Source: Diadema setosum (taxonomy: Eukaryota; Echinodermata; Echinoidea; Diadematoida; Diadematidae). From it: 64,000 nucleotides of DNA. Shown here one piece after another: positions 35,436-47,030 of the stretch (its first letter is position 1; every line of letters starts with the position of its first letter). The notes under the pieces are model-generated. The model was not told the DNA's origin. It did no database searches and was given only the letters and a program-made list of their open reading frames with translations. The position numbers were made by a program, and so were the translations under genes. Location of the stretch: positions 34,980,967 through 35,044,966 of the forward strand of contig NC_092694.1 in assembly GCF_964275005.1 (NCBI RefSeq). Reading direction: 5' to 3'.

Positions 35436-35779
35436 GTCTGGTAAACTTCGTAATAAAGATTCACATCTTCGCGTAGCCATCGCGTGTGGTTCAAAAACCA
35501 TCGCGTGACATTCTGTAGGCGTTGAACTTGCTTCGGCTGTTGACTGGCTTTTGACCACGTTCGGGGCCACAGTTTCGCACGAAATTGAAAGTTCCCTACA
35601 CGAGTTGATCTCGTGTCAATTTCCCTACATTGCGACGAAAGCTATAGGAAGATGTATCTCGGGAAAGCGTTATATAGTTTAGACTACTTAACTTGTAGTA
35701 GAGCAGATAAGCCGAAAAATTGTGCAAAATTTGACTAAAGCATGAAACTTTCATCAGTGTTAGTACATGTTATAAGATT

Positions 35780-36560
35780 CATTTTAAGATCGGGAGGTAA
35801 GTCTGAATTGACCTCTGATGACCTCCAAAGGTCAATGACCTCAAAATTTGATAAAAATTGATATTTTGCGTCCTTGATTATAAACAATTATGGTAATGAT
35901 GTACTGAAAACTCTTTTTTTTGTTACAGTGGAATTGTCTTCATGTTCCATAGAACCCTGACAGGTTTCTACCTTTGACCTCTGATGACCTCCAGAGGTCA
36001 TTGACCTCAAAATTTGATAAAAATTGATATTTTGCGTCATTGATTAATGTTAAATGATATGGTAATGATGTACTAAAAACTCATTTTTTTACAGCGGAAT
36101 TGTCTTCATGTTCCATAGATCCTTGACAGGTTTCTACCTTTGACCTCTAATGACCTCCAGAGGTCAATTATTGACCTCAAATTATCAGAATTTTGATATT
36201 TTGTGCAATTGGTTGATGATAAACATAACGATGTCCTAAAAATTCATTTGTGTTACAACTGAATCGTTTTCCTATTCCCCAGATCAAGGGAAATTATTTA
36301 CATGTCTCTGCCTTTGACCTCTGAGGACTGTGGCAAGTCAATGACCTCAAAATATCAAAATATCGATATTTGATGTATATTCAATGGTTATCTGTATACC
36401 TGGTGTGCAATCATGCATTATGTTATTAGCATTTATACTACATTGTACAAGAAGTGTCTTCTCATTCCACAGAAATTGGTCATTACCCTGTGTATATCCA
36501 ACTTTGACCTCTAAGGACAATGTGAGGTCAGACTTTTAGAATATCACTAAAAAAATGTGT
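35780..36560 (+). repeat. FB-C left array, 4-5 units of about 170-180 bp
   Basis: Units are anchored by 'tttgacctctgatgacctcc' type words at about 35809, 35977, 36138, 36310 and 36503, followed by 'tcaatgacctcaaaa', 'gatattttgcg' and 'tcttcatgttccat'. Divergence rises from the outer to the inner unit. Confidence 0.85.
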
Positions 36561-37805
36561 AGGATTGCAAATATTGATATTTGGCTTCATTGGTTTAATC
36601 CTAAATGTTTAATCATGTAGAAATCACGCCTTGACGTTATAATCAAAGTATGTATGCACATTCCACAAAGCATTGGTTCATAGTAACAGGTCTCAGGAAT
36701 GTGAGCGGTCAATTACTTCAGAAATGAAGCTTACGTGTCTTCAGTGATGGCAGTGACCTCAAATATAATATTTATGTTTGGGTTAGTTATGCAGACTAGC
36801 TTAAATTATGTGCAACATTATCCAATTTGCACAGGACAAAATTTGTACGCTTAAACATGGAAGGTGGGGAGAGGAGTACCATATTTTGGGTTGATGCTTA
36901 ATAGTTTGTGAACAGGCATATGGCAATGTCCCTTGAACTGGATGAAAGGGTGACAGATGCTAACCAGAAAACAACACGCCCACCTCATCAGATGTACGTC
37001 ACGAGTCAAACAACCCGAGTCGTACAGCCCATGAGTTACGCAGCCCACGAGTCATACATCCCGTGACCTAAATACTATACTAGTTGATGAACAAGGTCAA
37101 TGAGCTCGACATCAAATATAATAGGCCCACAAGCTGTGCGGTCCGCGAGCTCGACACTCGAGGAAAACAAGGCCCACGAGATTAATATATGTATTACATC
37201 AGAAAGCTTAATCTATTCAGTGTAGGTCTTGTGGACCTCCCCCCCCCCCCCCCCCCCCATGTGTCGGACTCTTATGGGCCTGGTTTGCCTAAGTGTCAAG
37301 CTCATGGGAAATGCTACCTAGTTTCGAGCTGGCGGGCCTGTGTTGGTCAGTGTCAAGCTCGTGGGCTGTATGGTTCCGGTGAATGACTCATGGTCCTGGA
37401 GCATACAATGACGTCATGGACCATCTGAAAAGCGACATACTGTGAGGCATAACATGCATTCCACATGAAGCAACCCTGTGTCTTGCAACTTGCTATTGTC
37501 ATCCAATTAAGTTTGGGTCATTACGTCAGGAAATTTTGGGCATTTTTTCAATGACCTGTTTAGGAACCTCAATTCCAAATAGGAGTGGAACTACTATTTA
37601 CCCTAATTGTCTTCTTTATGCTCGCAAGAGTTGTGCCCCCATGCCCAAATATTGGTTGCTTCCAATATGCCGCCATCCGGTTTGCATCCAATGTGTGAAT
37701 CAGGGTACGCTGGCAGCGGGTAATATCACCTACATGATCCGGTTAAGACTCTCTGCCAGCAAGTGATGATTCAGTGTAACCTGCTGAAATTGGTCTAGGT
37801 CTACA
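36561..37805. other. FB-C interior, left part; palindromic but no intact gene
   Basis: 36970-37400 is an imperfect inverted repeat built of 'cccacgag'/'ctcgtggg' words around a C run at 37238-37257. 37530-37800 has short open frames that may be remnants of the decayed ORF that follows. Nothing else seen. Confidence 0.45.
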
Positions 37806-37967
37806 CCCTCGATCTCTTTCAAGACAGGGCAACATCTGCGTCTTCAGTGAAGCACGCGATCGGCACACAGATCTCCTCCACGACTATAAACTGGATAGAC
37901 ATCCTGAGGTCAGACCAGCGTTCTTATAGGTGCACAGCCACTGTATGCGATCATCAGAGTCTTCCAA
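37806..37967 (+). pseudogene. Decayed ORF of a widespread uncharacterised family, left piece
   Basis: The plus-strand reading LFQDRATSASSVKHAIG is followed, after one frame shift, by GAQPLYAIIRVFQ, directly continued at 45962 beyond FB-B. The pattern (PLF.D.A.S...HA..., then a QPLYA..IQW-like block) matches, from memory, a family of repetitive uncharacterised metazoan proteins with 'DQPLYALAK.IQW...GGLHIEMA'. Function unknown; it may belong to a DNA transposon. FB-B inserted between the Q and the next codon. Confidence 0.4.
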
Positions 37968-39060
37968 TAGTCCGGGAGCCAGCGGGGGTCAGCCTAGCTG
38001 AAAAGGTTACCAATTTTTATGTATATAGCAATTTAGTACATATGGCCCTAAGTATGGAAATGCACGTCTGGCTGGTCATCGGTGGTGGGTGTGGCCAGGA
38101 GGGCCAAAAAAAGGACCCCTCAAAATTAGGCTAGCCTAGCTGGAAAAGTAACCCCATGAAAACAGCTGGAACTTGTTCGTTACACTTACAGGATAAATGA
38201 ATTACCATTGCCAGACGTTTTAAGTGGTGGGGGGTAGCCGCCAGACGCTCTTAAAGGCCCAACTCCAGCTAGGCTAGCCTAGCTGAAAACGTAACCTCAT
38301 GAAACCCACTGGAACTTGTTCGTTACACTTACAGGATAAATGAATGACCATTGCCAGACGTTTTAAGTGGTGGGGGGTAGCCGCCAGACGCCCTTAAAGA
38401 CCCAAATTTTTCCAGCTAGGCTAGCCTAGCTGAAAAAGTAACCTCATGAAACCCACTGGAACTTGTTCGTTACACTTACAGGATAAATGAATGACCATTG
38501 CCAGACGTTTTAAGTGGTGGGGGGTAGCCGCCAGACGCCCTTAAAGACCCAAATTTTTCCAGCTAGGCTAGCCTAGCTGAAAAAGTAACCTAATGTAACC
38601 CACTGGAACTTGTTCGTTACACTTACAGGATGAATGAATGGCCATTGCCACACGTTTTAAGTGGTGGGGGGTAGCCGCCAGACGCCCTTAAAGACCAAAC
38701 TTTTTCCAGCTAGGCTTGCCTAGCTGAACAAGTAACCTTGTGAATCCCGCTGGAACTTGTTCTTTACACTTACAGGATAAATGAATGACCATTGCCAGAC
38801 GTTTTAAGTGGTGGGGGGTAGCCGTCAGACGCCCTCAAAGACCCAACTTTTTCCAGCTAGGCTAGCCTAGCTGAAAAAGTAACCTAATGAAACCCACTGG
38901 AACTTGTTATTTACACTTACAGGATATATGCATGGCCGTTGCCAGACGTTTTAAGAAGTGGGGGGGGGGGGGGTAGCCGCCAGATGCCCTCAAAGACCCA
39001 ATTTCACCAGCTAGACTATAGCCCTGGCTGGAAAAGTAACCTCCTGAAACCCACTGGAAC
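37968..39060 (+). repeat. FB-B left inverted arm: unique end plus 148-bp array
   Basis: The unique end is 37968-38135. Palindrome-anchored units follow near 38270, 38414, 38561, 38708 (variant) and 38854, with a diverged one at 39008. Adjacent units (38300-38560) are almost identical to each other, suggesting recent unit duplication. Confidence 0.9.
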
Positions 39061-39867
39061 TTGTTCTATGTTTGTATATCACCTAATAAACACTGTCGAC
39101 ATATATTCTGGTGTTCTTTCAATAACTTTCCACACTTTTGAGCTATATGACCACCAAATTCACTCCTCAGATCATCTAATAATTGCTGTCAAGTGTTATT
39201 ATTGGTGAAGTCCGACTACGTCAACAGTCAAAAAGTCAATGAACTAGGCCTATGCCATTTGAAAATCTCTGTAATCACAAAGTCGATACGTGGACGAGAC
39301 ATCACTTCGCTTTTGCCTTGTTAGATGGTGAATATTTGTAAGTTTCCGTTTCTAATTCATACAGCACCAGCATACAAGTCTGAGAATAGCGGTAAAGAAG
39401 ATTAGAGTCTTTGGCAACAAGTGCAAAATTAGATTCTGTGCCTTATTTGCTAAACAAACGTGGTAGGAGGACAACGACCTGTTAGGCAATATGGCGGACC
39501 AATAGCTCTATATTATTAGTGTTATAGAATAAAATGACAATGATGTAGTTCTGAAGCATACTTTTCATTAGATGCTTTTGCAATGACACAATGTATACTT
39601 TTAAGTATATATCCATGACTTGCTCATGAATTACGGCAGAACGATTCGGTGAGGAAAGTTTTCTGTCATGTCATTACGGAAGAAGTGAACGTGTCAATAT
39701 TTTGCTATTTGTTCCATAATTATTTCTGAAGTGGTTAAATGTATTTATAATACCTACGTTGCATCCAAATGCCTATTCGTCGAAAAAATGTATATGGCCA
39801 TGTATTCAAAGGTCAAAGATCATAGGTTAATGGAAGTAGGGCATACATTGTACAACATTTCACTAAG

Positions 39868-39906
<39 letters not shown>

Positions 39907-42739
39907 TTTTTTTTTTGGGGGGGGGGGGGGCATGACTCAAAGTGTCCTAAAACCTTGTATAATACATGTAGGCCCTATTTAGTTTTGTAGTCACGACTCT
40001 TGCTATGTATGATGCCAAACTCTTCCCGCTCATACAAATGCAGCCGTTTCAGGGAAATAATGATTGGTAATGCTAAAGTGGTTCATAACATTCCATTGAT
40101 ACTATGTATAGAACAGAAAGTGAATTTGACAATGGTATACGATATCCGCAATTTACTCTTTGACAGGTTCTATCATCCGATTAATAACGTATAAATTGAA
40201 TATACAGTAGTCCCCTATTCAGTAACTACAGGTTAAGTTAGATAAGCTGCATTCATTTTTCACGCGACCATGGCGTTATAGCCAAAGATGATTGAATTCT
40301 GTAAATCTCTGTGTGCCTGCACAGGATTGGAAAACGAAACAACTTTCTGTGTATAGAACAACGAAACAGAAACTGGTGCTCGCATTATTCTCAGCCACTT
40401 TGTTATGCATAATGATGGTTTGCTCATTGCAGTTCCGGAATCTCAGCTCGAGGGACTCGAATTGATCCCAAATTAGTCGGCATGCGTGTATCACCCAAAA
40501 CAATATCTGAACACAATTATAACTGCAGTCCTCCATAGTCGGTATTGGTTGCCGATAAGGGCTGGTATCAAGTTTGATTTTCATATTATTTACAGTACCT
40601 TGTATTTAAATGTTTTCATCGAAATGCCCGTATACGGTATGCGTATCTCAGTTAACTCTTTAAACCATAGTTGTAATCTACGTGCCAAGAATCTCATGTT
40701 TTCAATAAGCGTGAACTCCAAGACATGTCGTGATAAGGACTTTAAGACAATTGGCATCGTCATGATTATAAAACGAATTCCCATTTTACAAGACAGGTTT
40801 TAGATTTTAGATAGAAATATGGATTCGTTTGAATGCATACAAACAGCTTCTTAAATCCTCTTACATTTTGTTTTTAAGATATGGTGTATACTTTAGAAGT
40901 GTAAGAAGCATGCTCTTGTTTTAGAGGCTTTGAGTACTGGTAAGAAGCATATGTTATTCTTATAGATTATGTGAATAAGTACGCATTCAAGAACGTTTTG
41001 AATAAAACGTATCCAGACAACTGCATATCATATTTTCACCTCTTCCTTCATGCAGATGTATACTCTTGCCGAGAAGGTTAACTGTCTGATAGGTATACTA
41101 GCAGTGCTCACCTTATTGAAAAGGTAATTGGGTAAATTTTTGGTTTCAGTATATTATTCAAACACAACTAAGTTAACTTTTACATTACCATTTTCACAAC
41201 TCACAAATTCCACACGCACACACATTTCATGATTCACAAGATCCAAGTTACACTAATCCTATTTACTTTGCAGAGTGCAACAACAACATAAGTTATAATA
41301 ATGAGCAAATATAGGCTTACATCAGTTCGCACTATTTAAGGTTTAGAGTAGTTAAGGAACTAAATCGTACCCGATTATGTGATGCTAAGTTGCACCTTGA
41401 GATGATGGGCAATATTGTCCCGATTAAGGAGCAGGAAGTGACACTGACTTGCTCCTTTAAAGGAGCAATTTTGCAGCAGTCATGGAGCAAATAAGCACCA
41501 CATAGGTGCAACATCATACCAATAAGGCACAAGAATGCACCCTCAAGAGAGGGTTAATTTTTGCATCCTTCGGGCATAAAGTTGCACCTAAAGGTACGAG
41601 GTTGCGCCTTTTTCAAGGGGGCAAAGTTGCTCCCGAGGGTGTAACTTTCACCCTTTCTTGCGGGTACAAAGTAGCACCCAAAGTTCCAAGATTGCACCCT
41701 CAAAACAAGGCACAATCTTGGAACTTTGGGTGTTTCTTGCACCCTCACGAAAGGATGTAAAGTTGCACCAAGATGTAAAGGCTACACGGGGTGCAAAGGC
41801 GCGCCGAAAGGTAAAGGGTGCAAGATCGCACCCTCAAGAAAGGTGCAACTTAGCACCACTTAGTGTGGGTGGAAAGATGCACCCTCAAGAAGAGGTGCAA
41901 TCTAGCACCACTTAGTGTGGGTGGAAAGATGTACCCAAGGGAACATTTTCGCACCCTCAATAAAGGGTTCAACTTTGCACCCTCTCTGCAGTATTATTTC
42001 ATACACACGTGAATTCCTTGTTCCTGTGAGCTACGTTTAATATGAGCGTGACCCAGTATAAGACGCGTGTCAAGCCTTTGCAGACACAGAATTTTTCTTC
42101 GTATTGTTAAAAGGTCATTTAAAACAAATTTAAATATATATTTATTTCTTTTAAGTTAAGAGGAGCAAATGTGGAAATCATGACCTGTGATACATGTTGC
42201 GGGAAGTCTATAATTTATTTCTATGTGTACTCTTTTTTTCAACTACAAGGAATTACCTATGTGCTAATTGGAAAAAGAAGCTGAGCATTCCTTTTTTTTT
42301 CATCAGTTAATGTCAATGCTGGTGTATTATTCTTGAAAAGTTGGCATCTAAATGTCCTCCAAACCAAGTACTTACTGTATAAAATTATATTCCTGTGAGT
42401 TACGTTTCTTATGAGCATGACAGATCTGTAGACACGTGTCATAGTGGTTACAAACACTAAGTTTCCTTTGCTTTCATCGTTATCAAGAAGCGATTTTGAA
42501 CAATTTCAGATGTTCTGTTTTGTTGTTGTTTTTTTTTTTCAATTTCGTTACGAGAAGGCAATAATGATTTCATGTAAAACGTGTTAAGGAAAGTTGATAG
42601 TTTGGTTATTTTATCATTACTCATCTTCGTCTTCTCAACAAGAAGATGATACACATGAGCTCATTTGCTAAAGAAGTTGAAGGATGTTTAATTGCTGGTA
42701 GCCACGTAGGGGCTTTTGTCATAACATTTTGCATCTTAA
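39061..42739. other. FB-B interior, left and middle part; no gene seen
   Basis: Colinear with FB-A 3450-7346. It includes the GGTGCAA hairpin block (41389-41990) and the first copies of the degenerate 340-bp repeat. Frames that are open here are broken in FB-A and vice versa. Confidence 0.6.
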
Positions 42740-43173
42740 GGGGGCCCTGAAATCCAAATGCATGTTGATCTGTGTTGATTTATAATACCCTCAACATCAC
42801 TTTTGCGGTCAAACGAATATCTAGAAACATTTCATATATTTTTAATGATTTTTTCTTTTATTTTTCTTCAGATTACTTGGGAACGCCCACAAAAAATCCT
42901 TCCAAACCAATCAATATTCATATTCTTGAGATGTCATCACCTGTCAATCATTGCTAAAGTGCTGAAATGTTTTAACAAAAGACGTTGGAATGCACCTTCC
43001 CCTCGACTTAGCATAACTTGCATGTTTCCGTCATATTAATGTGACTAACAAAAGACATGGCGAGGGAACATGCAATATGAAATGTTTCTAGATATTCTTT
43101 TCACCGCAAAAGTGATGTTGAGGGTATTATAAATCAACACAGATTAACATGCATTTGGATTTCAGGGCCCCTA
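42740..43173. mobile_element. 434-bp MITE inserted in FB-B
   Basis: The two ends are inverted copies over about 97 bp: GGGGGCCCTGAAATCCAAAT at the left and its complement ending at 43173. TAA is duplicated on both sides (42737-42739 and 43174-43176). The unoccupied site is preserved in FB-A at 7344-7346. A 3-bp TAA duplication and GGG-starting ends fit a PIF/Harbinger-type MITE. No coding capacity. Confidence 0.9.
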
Positions 43174-43176
43174 TAA

Positions 43177-44765
43177 TCCCTCGAAACTAAGTACATGCAG
43201 TATTAGTTTATAGATAACATAATATTTTTGTTGTTGCTGTGAGCTTATTCATATGAATTTTAGACATGTTTCTCATATGTTTCTGTCATATGCTTTACTG
43301 AAGAACAGCAAATGTTGAGTTTATTGGCAAGAGAGGTTGATCATTACTTTACATTTAAGTTCATGCGAAGTGCCGGAGCATAAACTTGTCTTGAAATATT
43401 AGCATCCAAAACCCTCCAAACCAAAAACGTGCAATACTAGACACGACAGGAATTCCTTGTTGTTGTGAGTTATGTTTCTTAAAAACACTGATTTTTTCTG
43501 CTTTTGCAATGTACTATGTTCAAAAACACTCTTGAACAATTTTCAGATTTCGTTTCTTTCTTAAGAGAAGAAAACATGTTCCTATAAGTTTTATTTCGTT
43601 AATAATTTTTCTTTACCCATCTCCTCAACCGTAAGGTGATACGGTACCTAAAAAGTCATAGACCAAAGGTGTTGAGCTTTACTTCCCCTTTTTAACGTAA
43701 ATTTAAGAGCTGGGGAATTATTTTTAAAAAGTTGGCATTTTAAGCTATGTACACCGAGGACGAGTCTCACTGAATGGATTTCTTGTTGCAGTAGAATTGT
43801 ATTTTTTATGAGCTTGATGGAGTATTAGACAATTGTATAAAGTGTTTGCAAAAACTGTTAATGTTCCCTTTTGCTAATGTCCAAAGAGTTCATTTGCCAA
43901 GTTTTGATTGTCTTTTGTTTTAATCATCAGGGGTTTATGGTCATAGAGGAAAGAAACTTAATTATAAAAAAAGCCTTCATATAAAAAGAGATACTGACAA
44001 TTTCATCAAAAGTTGTGATTTTCAACATTTCCAAAATGCAATTGATGAATATTTCTTCCCAGGGCACAGAAAGAAAGTAGTTCTTGGTCTTGTTTTTTTT
44101 TTTCTTTTTTTTTCACGTCAGTATGTTATGATACCCGCGGGTTTACGCTCATCCCATCAATTTCCATCCGGATACTGTACCCGGCCCTGTTTTTTTATTT
44201 TTATTTTTTTATATTTTTTTTTACACTGCAAAGAAAATGAGAAAACTGATGTTTGATTGGGCAATTCTTTTTTGATGTCTATTATTCTTTCCAAGTAAGT
44301 TTTTTGGTTATCACTGAGGACAAATACAGATACCCTATTTCTTCTACCAAAACCACAGCACTGTATATTCTCATATTTCTACAGTATTTTCGTCTCAACA
44401 CTTGCCCTATTGATATTTCAAAGCATGTTTCCCTGTCCGCTCAAGAAACTCCCCTATTCTAAAGGAGACCTCCGGGTGATTCTCAGATTTTTACATTTGT
44501 ACAACTATGAATTGTTATACTGAGGACAGAGTTTCAGAATTTGTGATAATTGGGATGAAGAATAAGAATATTTTCAAAAAATAGAACAAATTGCAATGAA
44601 CAAGGATGATGACATGGGAGAGTCACCATAAGAATGCATGAGTTGGGGCTCAAGGAAGCAGAACAAAAGAATAAGGCATGCATAGATTATAGACAGGTGA
44701 ACTCGCAAGCAAGCGGTATTGTTATGGAATTACACTGCTATCATTACTGAAATAATATGTGAACC
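43177..44765. other. FB-B interior, right part; no gene seen
   Basis: Colinear with FB-A 7347-9075. It ends in a shortened copy (44462-44765) of the AAAGGAGACCTCCGG hairpin repeat, whose right arm is missing. Confidence 0.6.
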
Positions 44766-45958
44766 TTATAGCTGGTAAAATTGGGTCTTTGAGAGCGTCT
44801 GGGGGCTACGCCCCACCACTTAAAGCGTCTGGCAACGGTCATGTATTTATTCTGTAAGTGTAAGAACAAGTTACAGTGGGTTTCATGGGGTTACTTTCCT
44901 AATTTTCAGCTAGGCTAGCCTAGCTGGTAAGAGTTTGGTCTTTGGGCCGTTTGGCGGCTATTGTCTGGCAACAATCATTCAATTATCCTTTGAGTGTATC
45001 ACAAGAACAAGTTCCAGTGGGTTTCAGGTTATTTTTCCAGCTATATATAGGATAGTCTAGCTGGTAAAATTGGGTCTTTGAGGGTGTCTGGCGGCTACCC
45101 CCCCCCCCCCCACCACCATTTAAAACGTCTGGCAACGGTCATGCATATATCCTGTAAGTGTAAAGAACAAGTTCCAGTGGGATTCACAAGGTTACTTGTT
45201 CAGCTAGGCAAGCCTAGCTGGAAAAAATTTGGTCTTTAAGGGCGTCTGGCGGCTACCCCCACCACTTAAAACGTCTGGCAATGGCCATTCATTTATGCTG
45301 TAAGTGTAACGAACAAGTTCCAGTGGGTTACATTAGGTTACTTTTTCAGCTAGGCTAGCCTAGCTGGAAAAATTTGGGTCTTTATGGGCGTCTGGCGGCT
45401 ACCCCCCACCACTTAAAACGTCTGGCAATGGTCATTCATTTATCCTGTAAGTGTAACGAACAAGTTCCAATGGGTTTCATGAGGTTACTTTTTCAGCTAG
45501 GCTAGCCTAGCTGGAAAAATTTGGGTCTTTAAGGGCGTCTGGCGGCTACCCCCCACCACTTAAAACGTCTGGCAATGGTCATTCATTTATCCTGTAAGTG
45601 TAACGAACAAGTTCCAGTGGTTTTCATGAGGTTACTTTTTCAGCTAGGCTAGCCTAGCTGGAGTTGGGCCTTTAAGAGCGTCTGGCGGCTACCCCCCACC
45701 ACTTAAAACGTCTGGCAATGGTCATTCATTTATCCTGTAAGTGTAACGAACAAGTTCCAGTTGTTTTCATGGGGTTACTTTTTCAGCTAGGCTAGCCTAA
45801 TTTTGGGGGGTCCTTTTTGTGGCCCTCCTGGCCACACCCACCACCGATGACCAGCCAGACGTGCATTTCCATACTCAGGGGCATATGTACTAAATTGCTA
45901 TACACATAAAAATTGGTAACCTTTTCAGCTAGGCTGACCCCCGCTGGCTCCCGGACTA
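44766..45958 (-). repeat. FB-B right inverted arm: 148-bp array plus unique end
   Basis: Inverted units are anchored by the palindrome or variants near 44908, 45051, 45200, 45347, 45495, 45640 and 45786, then the inverted unique end 45790-45958. One unit near 44940 has lost most of its G-tract segment. Confidence 0.9.
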
Positions 45959-46108
45959 CAATGGCAATATCTAAACAGTTTGGGTGAAGGCAAGCTTGTC
46001 TCTATGATGAGTGCATTGCACATAGAGTACAGGATGCACGAGATGATAAGAAAGCTTCTTTTTCACTCGCGGGATAGGCTACAAGCCTTTCTCAGGCAGA
46101 GGTTCTGA
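45959..46108 (+). pseudogene. Decayed ORF of the uncharacterised family, right piece
   Basis: Continuing from 37967, the frame reads WQYLNSLGEGKLVSMMSALH, then IEYRMHEMIRKLLF and RQRF with a stop at 46106-46108. The block 'G..K.V.M..ALHIE...H' is the conserved part on which the family resemblance rests. The protein is otherwise unrecognisable. Confidence 0.4.
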
Positions 46109-46330
46109 ATTATCGGGTCGTGCTCCTTCTGCACACAGTGAGCTGAACACCATATCAAGTATACGTGTGTAATGATTGTGTGTAATGATATGGGAAAAAT
46201 GAATGGAAAAATCAAAATACATGTTTATGTATTTTACGTGGAATCAGTTCCTGTCTGTTGTTTTGGAAGAAATGCATCAATCTTGCAATGTTGTTGTTTA
46301 CTATTTTCCCTCTCCATCACGAGTATATAT

Positions 46331-47030
46331 GTGACCCTGCACCACAAAACAAAACAAAAAAGTCGCCAGACAAGGATTTTTAGTTAAGGGCAGATTCTGA
46401 AAGAGCAGACTTTAAGCTTTAAAATGATGTATAAGTCAATTCAAATGGATTCCCCTAACCTATATAAATATTGGAAAGAAAGCCCATGCTCTAGAAAAGT
46501 TGGAACTGAGAAAAGAGGCTCTGAAGTACAGGGTCTATTCAAGCGCTTAATCTTTACTAAGCCGTGCTACCAGTGCCATGAATGGGACCAAAAAAAAAAA
46601 AAATTATGTAAACCACCGGAGCGACAACAATGAAAGGATTATTGGATTAAGCTGAAATTGAGCATGTTTTATCAACACATTCTGTCTATGATTAATGCCA
46701 ACTTTCAAAGCAGTAGCATCATCCTTTCAAAAGTTATTAGAGTTGAAAGTGAAGAGTTTGCAGAGGATTTTCAAGAAATGAAAAGTAGCCTGTAAGAAAA
46801 ACCTGATCACACTTCTCCAGCAAAAAGGGGGTTGTAGAAAAAATGCTGAAAACCCACGTTCCCATTCAATTTATGATCCCGAACTCAAGAATTTTGTAGA
46901 AGAAGAATAGCTCTTTCAGAAAATATGAAAAACTCGAAATTGACTTGGTTAACCCATTTCACCTTTCTTGAGTCCTCACGTAAAATCAAGGGGTGCGACT
47001 TTTTTGTTTTGTTTTGTGATGCACGGTCAC
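46331..47030. mobile_element. 700-bp MITE with 36-bp terminal inverted repeats
   Basis: The left end GTGACCCTGCACCACAAAAC and its continuation to 46366 match the inverted right end (46995-47030) with two mismatches in 36. ATAT lies on both sides. The interior is AT-rich and non-coding; a 69-codon frame at 46424 has no recognisable domain. The end sequence is of a type common in invertebrate genomes, but I cannot assign a superfamily. Confidence 0.9.

Larger units (their letters stand above)
37968..45958. mobile_element. Foldback-type element FB-B, 8.0 kb, second copy of FB-A
   Basis: It starts TAGTCCGGGAGCCAGCGGGG and ends with the inverted form at 45958. A 3-bp CAA lies on both sides (37965-37967 and 45959-45961), probably the target duplication. 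It is colinear with FB-A in the same orientation. Differences from FB-A: a 434-bp MITE at 42740-43173; loss of about 370 bp near 41990; an expanded TTG/T/G run at 39867-39930; a shortened right hairpin repeat at 44462-44765; different array lengths. No transposase-like ORF. It interrupts a decayed ORF inside FB-C. Confidence 0.9.

Noticed and set aside
37238-37257. C/G homopolymer runs (also 34483-34507, 38957-38972, 48211-48226) as G-quadruplex regulators
   Set aside because: Single homopolymer runs in repeat DNA, variable between element copies; slippage or assembly uncertainty is the simpler reading.
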